Part shown: in pieces, positions 1 through 8,440 of the stretch | Position numbering within the stretch: the stretch's first letter is position 1 | How the letters are laid out: each line of letters starts with the position of its first letter | Assembly: GCF_000412675.1 (NCBI RefSeq) | Contig: NC_021505.1 | Location: forward strand, 3,962,501-4,026,500 | Direction of reading: 5' to 3' | Source of the DNA: Pseudomonas putida NBRC 14164 | GTDB lineage: Bacteria > Pseudomonadota > Gammaproteobacteria > Pseudomonadales > Pseudomonadaceae | DNA: 64,000 nt | Position numbers and translations under genes: made by a program | The notes under the pieces: generated by a model | Database searches by the model: none | What the model was told of the DNA's origin: nothing | What the model saw: only the letters and a program-made list of their open reading frames with translations

Positions 1-1003
1 GGGTGGTGATCACGATGCGGTCGATTTCATGCAGACGGTTGCGCACCAATGGGTGCAGGGTCACTGCCGCCTCACAGGCGGTCTGGGCATGAAACTCGGC
101 AGGGAAACTGACCTTGAACAACACATTTTCCATCACATAGCTGCCCAAGGCCTGAGGCAGACGCAGCTCGTACTGCCCGGCAGGCTTGAGCGCCAAGTCT
201 TTGTTGGTATGACTGAACGATACGTCGTAGAACCCCCACTGCGGCGCCGTGAGCACGCCCGGCACGCCCATCTCGCCGCGCAGGGCGATATCGGCCAGGC
301 GCACGCCCCGGCTGGAAGCATCGCCCGCCGCCCAGGACTTGCGAGAACCGGCGTTGGGCGCATGGCGGTAAGTGCGCAGGGCCTGGCCGTCGACGAAGGC
401 GTGGGACAAGGCCGAGAGCATCTGCTCGCGATTGGCCCCCATCAGCCTGGCACACACGGCGGTTGAGGCCACCTTCACCAGAATCACGTGATCGAGCCCG
501 ACACGGTTGAAAGAATTTTCCAGGGCCAGCACACCCTGGATCTCATGGGCCATGACCATTGCCTCAAGCACATCGCGCATCAGCAGCGGCGCCTCACCCG
601 CTGCGACGTGCTTCTGCGACAGGTGATCAGCCACGGCCAGGATGCCGCCAAGGTTGTCCGAGGGATGAGCCCATTCAGCGGCCAGCCAGGTGTCGTTGTA
701 GTCCAGCCAGCGCACCGTGCAGCCGATGTCCCAGGCGGCCTTGACCGGGTCGAGGCGATAGGAAGTGCCGGGGACGCGAGCACCATTCGGAACCAGCGTG
801 CCTTCCACCTGAGGGCCGAGGAGTTTCGTGCATTCGGGGAAGCGCAGGGCCAGCAGGCCGCAGCCGAGGGTGTCCATCAGGCAGTTGCGCGCGGTGGCCA
901 GGGCTTCGGCGGAATCGACCCGGTAGCCGAGGGCGTAATCGGCCAGGGTCTGTAGCACCCGGTCGTAATCCGGGCGGTCGTTGAGGTCTACGTTGGCGCT
1001 CAT
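1..1003 (-). CDS. prpD: 2-methylcitrate dehydratase PrpD, C-terminal end outside the window
   Basis: Cytosolic MmgE/PrpD-family dehydratase of the methylcitrate cycle. In species that also have AcnD, PrpD is usually dispensable for the dehydration of 2-methylcitrate. The frame is open from an ATG at 1003 to the window edge, about 334 codons of an expected ~494, so the 3' end is missing. The N-terminus starts MSANVDLNDRPDYDRVLQ, and the family stretch DYNDTWLAAEWAHPSDNLGG is visible near residue 100. It is the last visible gene of the prp cluster and lies 166 bp downstream of prpF, with a REP hairpin between. The family call is secure; its metabolic need beside acnD is inferred. Confidence 0.95.
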   Translation of the reverse strand, partial: MSANVDLNDRPDYDRVLQTLADYALGYRVDSAEALATARNCLMDTLGCGLLALRFPECTKLLGPQVEGTLVPNGARVPGTSYRLDPVKAAWDIGCTVRWLDYNDTWLAAEWAHPSDNLGGILAVADHLSQKHVAAGEAPLLMRDVLEAMVMAHEIQGVLALENSFNRVGLDHVILVKVASTAVCARLMGANREQMLSALSHAFVDGQALRTYRHAPNAGSRKSWAAGDASSRGVRLADIALRGEMGVPGVLTAPQWGFYDVSFSHTNKDLALKPAGQYELRLPQALGSYVMENVLFKVSFPAEFHAQTACEAAVTLHPLVRNRLHEIDRIVITT

Positions 1004-1033
1004 ATCCAGCTCCCTTCAGAATTGCCGGAGCTG

Positions 1034-1143
1034 CTGTGCAGCCCTTCGCGGGCTCGCCCGCTCCCACAGGGATATCACAGCATTCAAACCCTGTGATTAC
1101 CTGTGGGAGCGGGCAAGCCCGCGAAGGGCCGCAAAGCGGCCCC
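1034..1143. repeat. REP pair between prpF and prpD, with terminal hairpin
   Basis: Two REP copies face each other (cores CTCCCACAGG at 1061-1070 and CCTGTGGGAG at 1100-1109). The spacer also pairs (ATCACAG with CTGTGAT). A GGGCCGC-aaa-GCGGCCC hairpin closes the right side. As RNA it would form one long stem between prpF and prpD, which could stabilise upstream mRNA or reduce read-through. Confidence 0.85.
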
Positions 1144-1169
1144 TCTTGAAGCCGAGCGCCAGTGGTGCT

Positions 1170-2360
1170 TTAGAAGCTATCGCCAGGCACGCGAACCCAG
1201 CCCTCCATCAGCACGCGAGCACTGCGGCTCATGATTGCCTTGGTCACTGTCCACTCACCCTCCACCCGGCGCGCCTCGGCCCCGACCCGCAAGGTGCCCG
1301 AAGGGTGGCCGAAACGCACAGCGCTGCGCTCGCCCCCGCCAGCGGCGAGGTTGACCAGCGTGCCCGGAATGGCCGCTGCGGTGCCGATCGCCACCGCCGC
1401 CGTACCCATCATGGCATGGTGCAGCTTGCCCATCGACAAGGCCCGCACCAACAGGTCGACATCCCCTGCCTGTACCACCTTGCCACTGGACGCAGTGTAG
1501 GTGCTCGGTGGCGCAACGAACGCCACTTTTGGTGTGTGCTGACGCCCGGCAGCCTGGTCGACATTGTCGATCAAGCCCATGCGCACGGCGCCATAAGCAC
1601 GAATGGTCTCGAAACGCAGCAGCGCCTGCGGGTCGCCGTTGATAGCGTCCTGCAGTTCGGTACCGGTGTAGCCGATATCCGCCGCGTTTACGAAGATGGT
1701 CGGAATGCCAGCGTTGATCAGGGTCGCCTTGAAGGTGCCGACACCCGGCACCTCCAGGTCATCGACCAGGCTGCCAGTGGGGAACATCGCACCGCCGTCG
1801 TCACCGTCGTCGGCCGCCGGGTCGAGGAACTCCAGTTGCACCTCGGCCGCCGGGAAGGTCACCCCGTCCAGCTCGAAGTCGCCGGTTTCCTGCACTTCAC
1901 CTTCAGTGATCGGGACATGGGCGATGATGGTCTTGCCGATATTGGCCTGCCAGATGCGCACCGTGGCGATGCCGTTGCGCGGAATGCGCGCCGGGTCGAC
2001 CAGGCCACTGCTGATGGCGAACGAACCGACCGCAGCAGACAGGTTGCCGCAGTTGCCGCTCCAGTCGACGAACGCCTTGTCGATGCTGACCTGGCCGAAC
2101 AGGTAGTCGACATCGTGTTCGGGCTTGATGCTTTGCGACAGGATCACGGTCTTGCTGGTGCTGGACGTGGCGCCGCCCATGCCGTCGATCTGCTTGCCGT
2201 AGGGGTCGGGGCTGCCTATTACCCGCAGCAGCAGTGCGTCACGGGCGGGGCCGGGGATCTGCGCCTGCTCGGGCAGGTCTTGCAGGCGGAAGAACACGCC
2301 TTTGCTGGTGCCGCCACGAATGTAGGTGGCGGGGATTTTGATCTGGGGTACATGTGCCAT
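1170..2360 (-). CDS. prpF: AcnD-accessory protein / methylaconitate isomerase PrpF
   Basis: PrpF acts with AcnD, isomerising trans- to cis-2-methylaconitate; the fold is like diaminopimelate epimerase. With the ATG at 2360 the protein has 396 residues, the family's usual size. An in-frame ATG four codons upstream (2372) is possible but less likely. K70 (in STSKTVILSQ) and C104 (in WSGNCGNLSAA) fall where the essential Lys and Cys of characterised PrpF are expected, with the same spacing. It lies between acnD and prpD, on the same strand, separated from each by a REP pair. The acnD-prpF combination defines the PrpF-dependent variant of the pathway. Confidence 0.96.
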   Translation of the reverse strand: MAHVPQIKIPATYIRGGTSKGVFFRLQDLPEQAQIPGPARDALLLRVIGSPDPYGKQIDGMGGATSSTSKTVILSQSIKPEHDVDYLFGQVSIDKAFVDWSGNCGNLSAAVGSFAISSGLVDPARIPRNGIATVRIWQANIGKTIIAHVPITEGEVQETGDFELDGVTFPAAEVQLEFLDPAADDGDDGGAMFPTGSLVDDLEVPGVGTFKATLINAGIPTIFVNAADIGYTGTELQDAINGDPQALLRFETIRAYGAVRMGLIDNVDQAAGRQHTPKVAFVAPPSTYTASSGKVVQAGDVDLLVRALSMGKLHHAMMGTAAVAIGTAAAIPGTLVNLAAGGGERSAVRFGHPSGTLRVGAEARRVEGEWTVTKAIMSRSARVLMEGWVRVPGDSF

Positions 2361-2398
2361 TGTCTTGGGCATCCTGATAGTCCGGTGAAATACCCTGG

Positions 2399-2501
2399 GG
2401 CTGCTATGCAGCCCTTTCGCGACACAAGGCCGCTCCCACAGGTACTGCGCTGCCCGTTGTGGGAGCGACCTTGTGTCGCGATGGGCCGCAAAGCGGCCCC
2501 C
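2399..2501. repeat. REP pair between acnD and prpF
   Basis: Inverted REP copies, with cores CTCCCACAGG at 2431-2440 and TGTGGGAGCG at 2458-2467, arms containing GCGACACAAGG and its complement, and an outer GGGCCGCAAAGCGGCCC hairpin. Same arrangement as the element downstream of prpF. Confidence 0.85.
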
Positions 2502-2510
2502 GTTTCATGC

Positions 2511-5099
2511 TCAGGCGGTCGCTTCGAGGAAGTCCTGGGCAAAGCGTTGCAGCACCCCGCCCGCCTCGTAGATCGACACTTCCTCGGCGGTGTCCAGGCG
2601 GCAGGTCACCGGCACTTCCAGGCGCTCGCCATTGGCGCGGGTAACCACCAACGTGAGGGTCGCCCGTGGCGTACGTGCACCCAGCACGTCATAGGTCTCG
2701 CTGCCGTCCAGGCCCAGGGTTTTGCGGTCAGTGCCTGGCTTGAACTCCAGCGGCAACACGCCCATGCCCACCAGGTTGGTGCGGTGAATGCGCTCGAAGC
2801 CTTCGGCGACGATGGCCTCGACACCCGCCAGGCGCACGCCCTTGGCCGCCCAGTCGCGGGACGAACCTTGGCCGTAGTCGGCGCCGGCCACGATGATCAG
2901 CGGCTGTTTGCGCTGCATGTAGGTTTCGATCGCCTCCCACATGCGGGTCACCTTGCCTTCCGGCTCGATACGCGCCAGCGAGCCCTGCTTCACGCTGCCG
3001 TCTTCCTTGCGCACCATTTCGTTGAACAGTTTGGGGTTGGCGAACGTGGCACGCTGGGCGGTCAGGTGGTCGCCGCGGTGGGTGGCGTAAGAGTTGAAGT
3101 CCTCTTCCGGCAAGCCCATTTTCGCCAGGTATTCACCGGCGGCGCTGTCGAGCATGATGGCGTTGGACGGCGACAGGTGGTCGGTGGTGATGTTGTCCGG
3201 CAGCACCGCCAACGGCCGCATGCCGCGCAGGGTACGTTCACCGGCCAGCGCGCCTTCCCAATACGGCGGGCGGCGGATGTAAGTGCTCATCGGGCGCCAG
3301 TCATACAGCGGCGCCACCTTCGGCCCGCGGTCTTCCTCGATGGCGAACATCGGAATGTACACCTTGCGGAACTGCTCTGGCTTGACCGCGGCACGTACCA
3401 CGGCGTCGATCTCTTCATCGCTCGGCCAGATGTCCTTGAGGCGGATTTCCTTGCCATCGACCACGCCCAGCACATCCTTCTCGATGTCGAAGCGGATCGT
3501 GCCGGCAATGGCATAGGCCACCACCAGCGGCGGCGAAGCCAGGAAGGCCTGCTTGGCATACGGGTGGATACGCCCGTCGAAGTTGCGGTTACCCGACAGC
3601 ACGGCGGTGGCGTACAGGTCGCGGTCGATGATTTCTTGCTGGATCACCGGGTCCAGCGCGCCAGACATCCCGTTGCAGGTGGTGCAAGCGAAGGCGACGA
3701 TACCAAAACCGAGTTGCTCCAGCTCCTTCTCCAGCCCGGCTTCTTCCAGGTAAAGCTGCACAGCCTTGGAACCTGGCGCCAGCGACGACTTGACCCACGG
3801 TTTGCGGGCCAGGCCAAGCCTGTTGGCATTGCGTGCAATCAGGCCAGCAGCTATCACGTTGCGCGGGTTGCTGGTGTTGGTGCAGCTGGTGATGGCGGCA
3901 ATGATCACCGCACCGTCCGGCATCTGCCCCGGCACCTCTTCCCAGCTGCCGGCAATGCCTTTGGCTGCCAGGTCGCTGGTGGCCACGCGAGCGTGCGGGT
4001 TGGACGGGCCGGCCATGTTGCGCACCACGCTCGACAGGTCGAAGCTCAGGGTGCGCTCGTAGACGGCGCCGCCCAGGCTGTCGGCCCACAGGCCGGTCGC
4101 CTTGGCGTAGGTTTCCACCAGCTTGACCTGCTGCTCTTCGCGGCCGGTCAGGCGCAGGTAGTCGATGGTCTGCTGGTCGATGGCGAACATAGCGGCGGTG
4201 GCGCCGTATTCCGGGGCCATGTTGGAAATGGTGGCGCGGTCACCCAAGGTCAGCGCGCGGGCGCCCTCGCCGTGGAATTCCAGGTAGGCGCCGACGACTT
4301 TCTGTTTACGCAGGAATTCGGTCAGGGCCAGCACCAGGTCGGTGGCGGTGATGTTCGGTGCCAGCTTGCCGGTCAGCTCGACGCCGACGATTTCGGGCAG
4401 GCGCATCCACGAAGCGCGGCCGAGCATCACGTTTTCGGCTTCCAGGCCACCAACGCCAATGGCGATCACGCCCAGGGCGTCGACATGCGGGGTGTGGCTG
4501 TCGGTTCCGACGCAGGTGTCCGGGTAGGCCACGCCGCGGTCGCTATGAATGACAGGCGACATCTTCTCCAGGTTGATCTGGTGCATGATGCCATTACCCG
4601 GCTGGATCACGTCGACGTTCTTGAACGCCTTCTTGGTCCAGTTGATGAAGTGGAAGCGGTCTTCGTTGCGGCGGTCTTCAATGGCGCGGTTCTTTTCGAA
4701 GGCCTGTGGGTCGAAGCCACCGCACTCCACTGCCAGCGAGTGGTCGACGATCAGCTGCACCGGCACCACCGGGTTGACGGCGGCCGGGTCGCCACCCTTG
4801 TCGGCGATGGCATCACGCAGGCCGGCGAGGTCGACCAGCGCGGTCTGGCCGAGGATGTCGTGGCACACCACGCGGGCCGGGAACCACGGGAAGTCGAGGT
4901 CACGCTGGCGTTCGATCAGTTGGCCCAGCGAGGCGTCGAGGGTGGCCGGGTCGCAGCGGCGCACCAGGTTCTCGGCGAGCACGCGGGACGTGTAAGGCAG
5001 GCCGTCGTAGGCGCCGGGCTTGATCGCCTCGACCGCCGCACGGGCATCGAAGTAGTCCAGGTCGGTGCCTGGAAGGTGCTTGCGGAATGCTGTGTTCAT
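2511..5099 (-). CDS. acnD: Fe/S-dependent 2-methylcitrate dehydratase AcnD
   Basis: Aconitase-superfamily enzyme that dehydrates 2-methylcitrate to 2-methylaconitate in propionate oxidation. The chosen start is the ATG at 5099 (MNTAFRKHLPGTDLDYFD), giving 862 residues as usual for AcnD; the frame stays open to an ATG seven codons upstream. The cluster ligands are present: SCTNTSNP plus the CTTC pair in FACTTCNGMSG. The C-terminal swivel domain has the GSSRDWAAKG motif. Its product is passed to PrpF, encoded just downstream. A REP pair lies in the 191-bp gap to prpC upstream. Confidence 0.97.
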   Translation of the reverse strand: MNTAFRKHLPGTDLDYFDARAAVEAIKPGAYDGLPYTSRVLAENLVRRCDPATLDASLGQLIERQRDLDFPWFPARVVCHDILGQTALVDLAGLRDAIADKGGDPAAVNPVVPVQLIVDHSLAVECGGFDPQAFEKNRAIEDRRNEDRFHFINWTKKAFKNVDVIQPGNGIMHQINLEKMSPVIHSDRGVAYPDTCVGTDSHTPHVDALGVIAIGVGGLEAENVMLGRASWMRLPEIVGVELTGKLAPNITATDLVLALTEFLRKQKVVGAYLEFHGEGARALTLGDRATISNMAPEYGATAAMFAIDQQTIDYLRLTGREEQQVKLVETYAKATGLWADSLGGAVYERTLSFDLSSVVRNMAGPSNPHARVATSDLAAKGIAGSWEEVPGQMPDGAVIIAAITSCTNTSNPRNVIAAGLIARNANRLGLARKPWVKSSLAPGSKAVQLYLEEAGLEKELEQLGFGIVAFACTTCNGMSGALDPVIQQEIIDRDLYATAVLSGNRNFDGRIHPYAKQAFLASPPLVVAYAIAGTIRFDIEKDVLGVVDGKEIRLKDIWPSDEEIDAVVRAAVKPEQFRKVYIPMFAIEEDRGPKVAPLYDWRPMSTYIRRPPYWEGALAGERTLRGMRPLAVLPDNITTDHLSPSNAIMLDSAAGEYLAKMGLPEEDFNSYATHRGDHLTAQRATFANPKLFNEMVRKEDGSVKQGSLARIEPEGKVTRMWEAIETYMQRKQPLIIVAGADYGQGSSRDWAAKGVRLAGVEAIVAEGFERIHRTNLVGMGVLPLEFKPGTDRKTLGLDGSETYDVLGARTPRATLTLVVTRANGERLEVPVTCRLDTAEEVSIYEAGGVLQRFAQDFLEATA

Positions 5100-5167
5100 A
5101 TCGTTATCAGGCTCGGTCACGGTACGGTCGTGGATAGCGTTCTAATTGCTGCCCTGTATTGGCTGCT

Positions 5168-5265
5168 CCGGCCTCATCGCCGGCAAGCCGGCTCCCACAG
5201 GTACAGCACTAGCTACAAGGGCGGTGCAACACCTGTGGGAGCTGGCTTGCCGGCGATGAGGCCGG
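5168..5265. repeat. REP pair between prpC and acnD
   Basis: Long imperfect inverted repeat: CCGGCCTCATCGCCGGCAAG on the left is matched by its complement on the right, with CTCCCACAGG and CCTGTGGGAG cores and a 38-base centre. It sits inside the prp operon. Confidence 0.85.
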
Positions 5266-5290
5266 AACAGGCCACCCCACAGGTTCGGTT

Positions 5291-6418
5291 TCAGCGCTGC
5301 TCGATCGGCACGAACTGGCGCTGCTCGACGCCGACATACTCGGCGCTCGGACGGATGATGCGGTTGTTGGCACGCTGTTCGAAGACATGCGCCGCCCAGC
5401 CGGTCAGGCGCGAGCAGACGAAGATCGGGGTGAACAGCTTGGTCGGGATACCCATGAAGTGGTACGCCGAGGCATGGTAGAAGTCAGCGTTGGGGAACAG
5501 CCGCTTCTGCTCCCACATGGTCTTGTCGATGGCTTCGGAAACCGGGTACAGCACCTTGTCGCCCACTTCGTCGGCCAGCTGCTTCGACCAGCCCTTGATC
5601 ACCTCGTTGCGCGGGTCGGACTCTTTGTAGATGGCATGGCCAAAGCCCATGATCTTGTCCTTGCGCTCCAGCATGCGCAGCAGCTCGGCGGTGGCTTCCT
5701 GCGGGCTCTGGAAGCGCTCGATCAGCTCCATCGCCGCCTCGTTGGCACCGCCGTGCAGCGGGCCGCGCAGCGAGCCAATGGCAGCGGTGACGCAGGAGTA
5801 CAGGTCGGACAGGGTCGAGGCGCAAACGCGGGCGGTGAACGTGGAGGCGTTGAACTCGTGCTCGGCGTACAGGATCAGCGACACGTTCATGACCTTGACG
5901 TGCAGCTCGCTCGGCTTTTTGCCGTGCAGCAGGTGCAGGAAGTGGCCGCCGAGCGTGTCTTCGTCACTGGTGCAATCGATGCGCACGCCATGGTGGGTGA
6001 AGCGGTACCAGTAGCACATCACTGCCGGGAACAGCGCCAGCAGGCGGTCGGTCTTGTCGCGCTGGGCTTCGAAAGTGAGCTCGGGCTCCAGGGTACCCAG
6101 TACCGAGCAACCGGTGCGCATCACGTCCATCGGGTGGGCGTCACGCGGGATACGCTCCAGCACTTCCTTCAATGCTTGCGGTAGGTCACGCAGGCCCTTG
6201 AGCTTGAGCTTGTAGTCGGCCAGCTCGGCCTGGGTTGGCAGCTCGCCGTACAGCAGCAGGTAAGCGACTTCTTCGAACTCGGCACCTGCCGCCAGGTCAC
6301 GCACGTCGTAACCCCGGTAGGTCAGGCCGGCACCGGCCTGGCCAACGGTCGACAGTGCGGTCTGGCCGGCCACCTGGCCACGCAGGCCTGCGCCACTGAG
6401 TACTTTCGCTTCGGCCAT
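5291..6418 (-). CDS. prpC: 2-methylcitrate synthase PrpC
   Basis: Condenses propionyl-CoA with oxaloacetate, the first committed step of the methylcitrate cycle. The 375-residue length fits PrpC, which is shorter than the ~430-residue housekeeping citrate synthase GltA. Citrate-synthase signatures are present: LHGGANEAAMELIE, with the first active-site His, and GFGHAIYKESDPR, with the second. The N-terminal TALSTVGQAGAGLTYRGYDV is typical of methylcitrate synthases. An ATG at 6418 follows a good ribosome site (AGGAG in the reverse strand at about 6426-6430). It lies between prpB and acnD, and a perfect palindrome fills the gap to prpB. Confidence 0.97.
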   Translation of the reverse strand: MAEAKVLSGAGLRGQVAGQTALSTVGQAGAGLTYRGYDVRDLAAGAEFEEVAYLLLYGELPTQAELADYKLKLKGLRDLPQALKEVLERIPRDAHPMDVMRTGCSVLGTLEPELTFEAQRDKTDRLLALFPAVMCYWYRFTHHGVRIDCTSDEDTLGGHFLHLLHGKKPSELHVKVMNVSLILYAEHEFNASTFTARVCASTLSDLYSCVTAAIGSLRGPLHGGANEAAMELIERFQSPQEATAELLRMLERKDKIMGFGHAIYKESDPRNEVIKGWSKQLADEVGDKVLYPVSEAIDKTMWEQKRLFPNADFYHASAYHFMGIPTKLFTPIFVCSRLTGWAAHVFEQRANNRIIRPSAEYVGVEQRQFVPIEQR

Positions 6419-6471
6419 GGTGTTTCTCCTTTCTTGAATTTGTTATGGATTTCTTGCTGGCTAATTCGGTT

Positions 6472-6523
6472 CGCCTGTGCCGGCCTCTTCGCGGGTAAAC
6501 CCGCGAAGAGGCCGGCACAGGCG
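6472..6523. repeat. Perfect 25-bp-stem palindrome (REP type) between prpB and prpC
   Basis: Bases 6472-6496 are the exact reverse complement of 6499-6523, leaving a two-base loop. The arm contains the REP core GGCCTCTTCGCGGG but not the CCCACAGG tail of the other copies. It is transcribed within the prp operon and would form a very stable hairpin. Confidence 0.95.
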
Positions 6524-6530
6524 CCATCAC

Positions 6531-7421
6531 TTACCCTTTCTTCTGGGCAAACAGCGCGTCGAGGCTCTGCTCGAAGGCGTGGTAACCAATGGCATCGTAG
6601 AGCTCCATGCGGGTCTGCATGGTGTCGATCACGTTTTTCTGTGTGCCGTCGCGGCGCAGCGCGGTGTACACGTTCTCGGCGGCCTTGTTCATGGCACGGA
6701 ACGCCGACAGCGGGTACAGCACCAGCGACACGTCGACCGAGGCCAGCTCTTCGGTGGTGTACAGGGGCGTGGCGCCGAATTCGGTGATGTTGGCCAGAAT
6801 CGGTGCCTTCACCCGATCAGCGAACGTCTTGTACATCTGCAGTTCAGTGATGGCTTCCGGGAAGATCATGTCGGCGCCAGCCTCGATGCAGGCCTCGGCG
6901 CGATCAAGGGCAGCGTTCAGGCCTTCGACGGCCAAGGCGTCAGTACGCGCCATGATCACGAAGCTGTCGTCGCTACGGGCATCGACAGCGGCCTTGATGC
7001 GGTCGACCATTTCCTGCTGGCTGACGATTTCCTTGTTCGGACGGTGGCCGCAGCGTTTGGCGCCAACCTGGTCCTCGATATGGATGGCAGCAGCGCCAAA
7101 CTTGCTCATCGAACGTACGGTGCGGGCGACGTTGAAGGCCGACGCACCGAAGCCGGTGTCAACATCCACCAGCAACGGCACGTCGCACACGTCGGTAATG
7201 CGGCGCACATCGGTGAGCACGTCGTCCAGGCCGGTGATGCCCAGGTCCGGCAAGCCCAGCGAGCCTGCGGCCACGCCGCCGCCGGACAGGTAGATGGCCT
7301 TGAAGCCGGCACGCTTGGCCAGCAGGGCATGGTTGGCATTGATGGCGCCAACCACCTGCAGGGGATGTTCGGCAGCAACGGCGTCGCGGAAACGCTGACC
7401 GGGGGTGCTCTTCACAGTCAT
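6531..7421 (-). CDS. prpB: 2-methylisocitrate lyase PrpB
   Basis: Splits 2-methylisocitrate into pyruvate and succinate, the last step of the methylcitrate cycle. 296 residues, isocitrate-lyase/PEP-mutase superfamily. The catalytic-loop motif KRCGH is seen in GAKRCGHRPNKE, and the metal-binding stretch VDVDTGFG lies ahead of it. The start ATG (7421) overlaps the stop of the upstream GntR gene (ATGA), with GAGGTGA as ribosome site inside the end of that gene. The two are therefore translationally coupled, and the repressor is made from the same mRNA as the pathway. Confidence 0.97.
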   Translation of the reverse strand: MTVKSTPGQRFRDAVAAEHPLQVVGAINANHALLAKRAGFKAIYLSGGGVAAGSLGLPDLGITGLDDVLTDVRRITDVCDVPLLVDVDTGFGASAFNVARTVRSMSKFGAAAIHIEDQVGAKRCGHRPNKEIVSQQEMVDRIKAAVDARSDDSFVIMARTDALAVEGLNAALDRAEACIEAGADMIFPEAITELQMYKTFADRVKAPILANITEFGATPLYTTEELASVDVSLVLYPLSAFRAMNKAAENVYTALRRDGTQKNVIDTMQTRMELYDAIGYHAFEQSLDALFAQKKG

Positions 7422-8134
7422 TTCTCACCTCGTGGGCTGTTGTTGTGGGCGTCCAGATAGTGACGCTCGATGTTGCGCTTGGACGCGCCGATGTGGCGGC
7501 GCATCAGGAGTTCGGCCAGCTCGCCGTCACGGTCGGCGATGGCATCGAGGATGCGGTGGTGTTCGGCAAACGCCTGGCGTGGCCGATTGGGCGTGGCAGA
7601 GAACTGGATGCGGTACATGCGCACCAGTTGGTACAGTTCGCCGCACAGCATCTTGACCAGGGTCTGGTTGCCGCTGCCCTGGATGATCCGGTAATGGAAG
7701 TCGTAGTCGCCTTCCTGCTGGTAGTAACCCACACCAGCCTGGAATGCGGCATCGCGCTCATGGGTATCAAGCACACGGCGCAGTTCGTCGATGTCGCCCT
7801 GACTCATCCGTTCGGCTGCCAGGCGGCAGGCCATGCCTTCCAGCGACTCGCGGATTTCGTACAGTTCGATCAGTTCAGCGTGGTTCAGCGATACCACCCG
7901 CGCGCCCACATGCGGTACGCGCACCAGCAGGCGCTGGCCCTCCAGGCGGTGGATGGCCTCGCGCAACGGCCCACGGCTGATGCCGTAGGTGCGCGCCAGC
8001 TCCGGCTCGGAAATCTTGCTGCCGGGGGCAATTTCGCCCTTGACGATGGCCGCCTGAATGCGCCGGAAGACGTTTTCAGACAAGGTTTCCGTTTCGTCTG
8101 TCAGCACCGGGCTGGCGGTGGAAAGGTCCTGCAT
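7418..8134 (-). CDS. GntR-family (FCD) regulator of the prp operon
   Basis: DNA-binding regulator of the FadR/FCD group, 238 residues from the ATG at 8134 (MQDLSTASPVLTDETETLSE). The winged helix spans about residues 20-85 (ENVFRRIQAAIVKGEIAPGS ... ARTYGISRGPLREAIHRLEG) and the helical FCD ligand domain follows. An ATG 28 codons upstream is in frame but lies beyond the predicted transcription start. It is the first gene of the prp operon and overlaps prpB by four bases. Two copies of TTGTCGACA flank its promoter, one touching the start codon, so autoregulation is likely. The ligand is probably 2-methylcitrate or 2-methylisocitrate, by analogy only. Confidence 0.88.
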   Translation of the reverse strand: MQDLSTASPVLTDETETLSENVFRRIQAAIVKGEIAPGSKISEPELARTYGISRGPLREAIHRLEGQRLLVRVPHVGARVVSLNHAELIELYEIRESLEGMACRLAAERMSQGDIDELRRVLDTHERDAAFQAGVGYYQQEGDYDFHYRIIQGSGNQTLVKMLCGELYQLVRMYRIQFSATPNRPRQAFAEHHRILDAIADRDGELAELLMRRHIGASKRNIERHYLDAHNNSPRGEK

Positions 8135-8135
8135 A

Positions 8136-8144
8136 TTGTCGACA
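8136..8144. promoter_or_regulatory. Putative GntR operator 1 (TTGTCGACA)
   Basis: Nine-base near-palindrome TTGTCGACA two bases upstream of the gntR ATG, between ribosome site and start codon. It repeats the core of the site at 8208-8219. Confidence 0.6.
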
Positions 8145-8165
8145 CCTTGAAAATCTCTTTGCCAG

Positions 8166-8194
8166 AAATTAGCGAAAACACGCTCGCCAGTCAA
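8166..8194 (-). promoter_or_regulatory. Sigma-70 promoter of gntR-prp operon
   Basis: On the minus strand, TTGACT (8194-8189) and TAATTT (8171-8166) are separated by 17 bases. The predicted start of transcription is near 8159, giving a ~25-base leader to the ATG at 8134. The two operators flank this promoter. Confidence 0.7.
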
Positions 8195-8207
8195 AGACAA
8201 AATGAAC

Positions 8208-8219
8208 ATTGTCGACAAT
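8208..8219. promoter_or_regulatory. Putative GntR operator 2 (ATTGTCGACAAT)
   Basis: Perfect 12-base palindrome ATTGTCGACAAT just upstream of the prp promoter. Its centre is 73-74 bp from the centre of operator 1, close to seven helical turns. Confidence 0.65.
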
Positions 8220-8440
8220 TGTCTAATAACGAACTAACCCCCGCCCGGTGCTGTCAGATCGCGCACCGCTGGCGTCAAGACGTCGGCGTGATAGAATGCC
8301 GCGCCTCCGATGGGGTATGGATAGCCTGTCTGTCATACATTCATGCTTGTTGACAGATAAAAGAGGAAGCTTGCGCAGTAGTTGCCAGTCGCCTTGACCA
8401 GAACCTTGCCTAGAACCTTGCACTGCACCGCGCCAGGATT

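Larger units (their letters stand above)
8135..8440. other. Divergent intergenic region, gntR-prp versus protease operon
   Basis: A 306-bp gap without a gene. The left half holds the prp promoter and its two TTGTCGACA sites. The right half holds a TAGAAT -10-like hexamer at 8292-8297 pointing towards 8441, with no clear -35, and an imperfect inverted repeat (CTGTC near 8329 and TTGACAG near 8350). Nothing else is recognised. Confidence 0.6.

Noticed and set aside
981..5480. A 1499-codon open frame on the plus strand across the prp genes
   Set aside because: It is antisense to acnD and prpF, which are unmistakable. Long antisense frames are common in high-GC DNA, and its translation is low-complexity and without family motifs.
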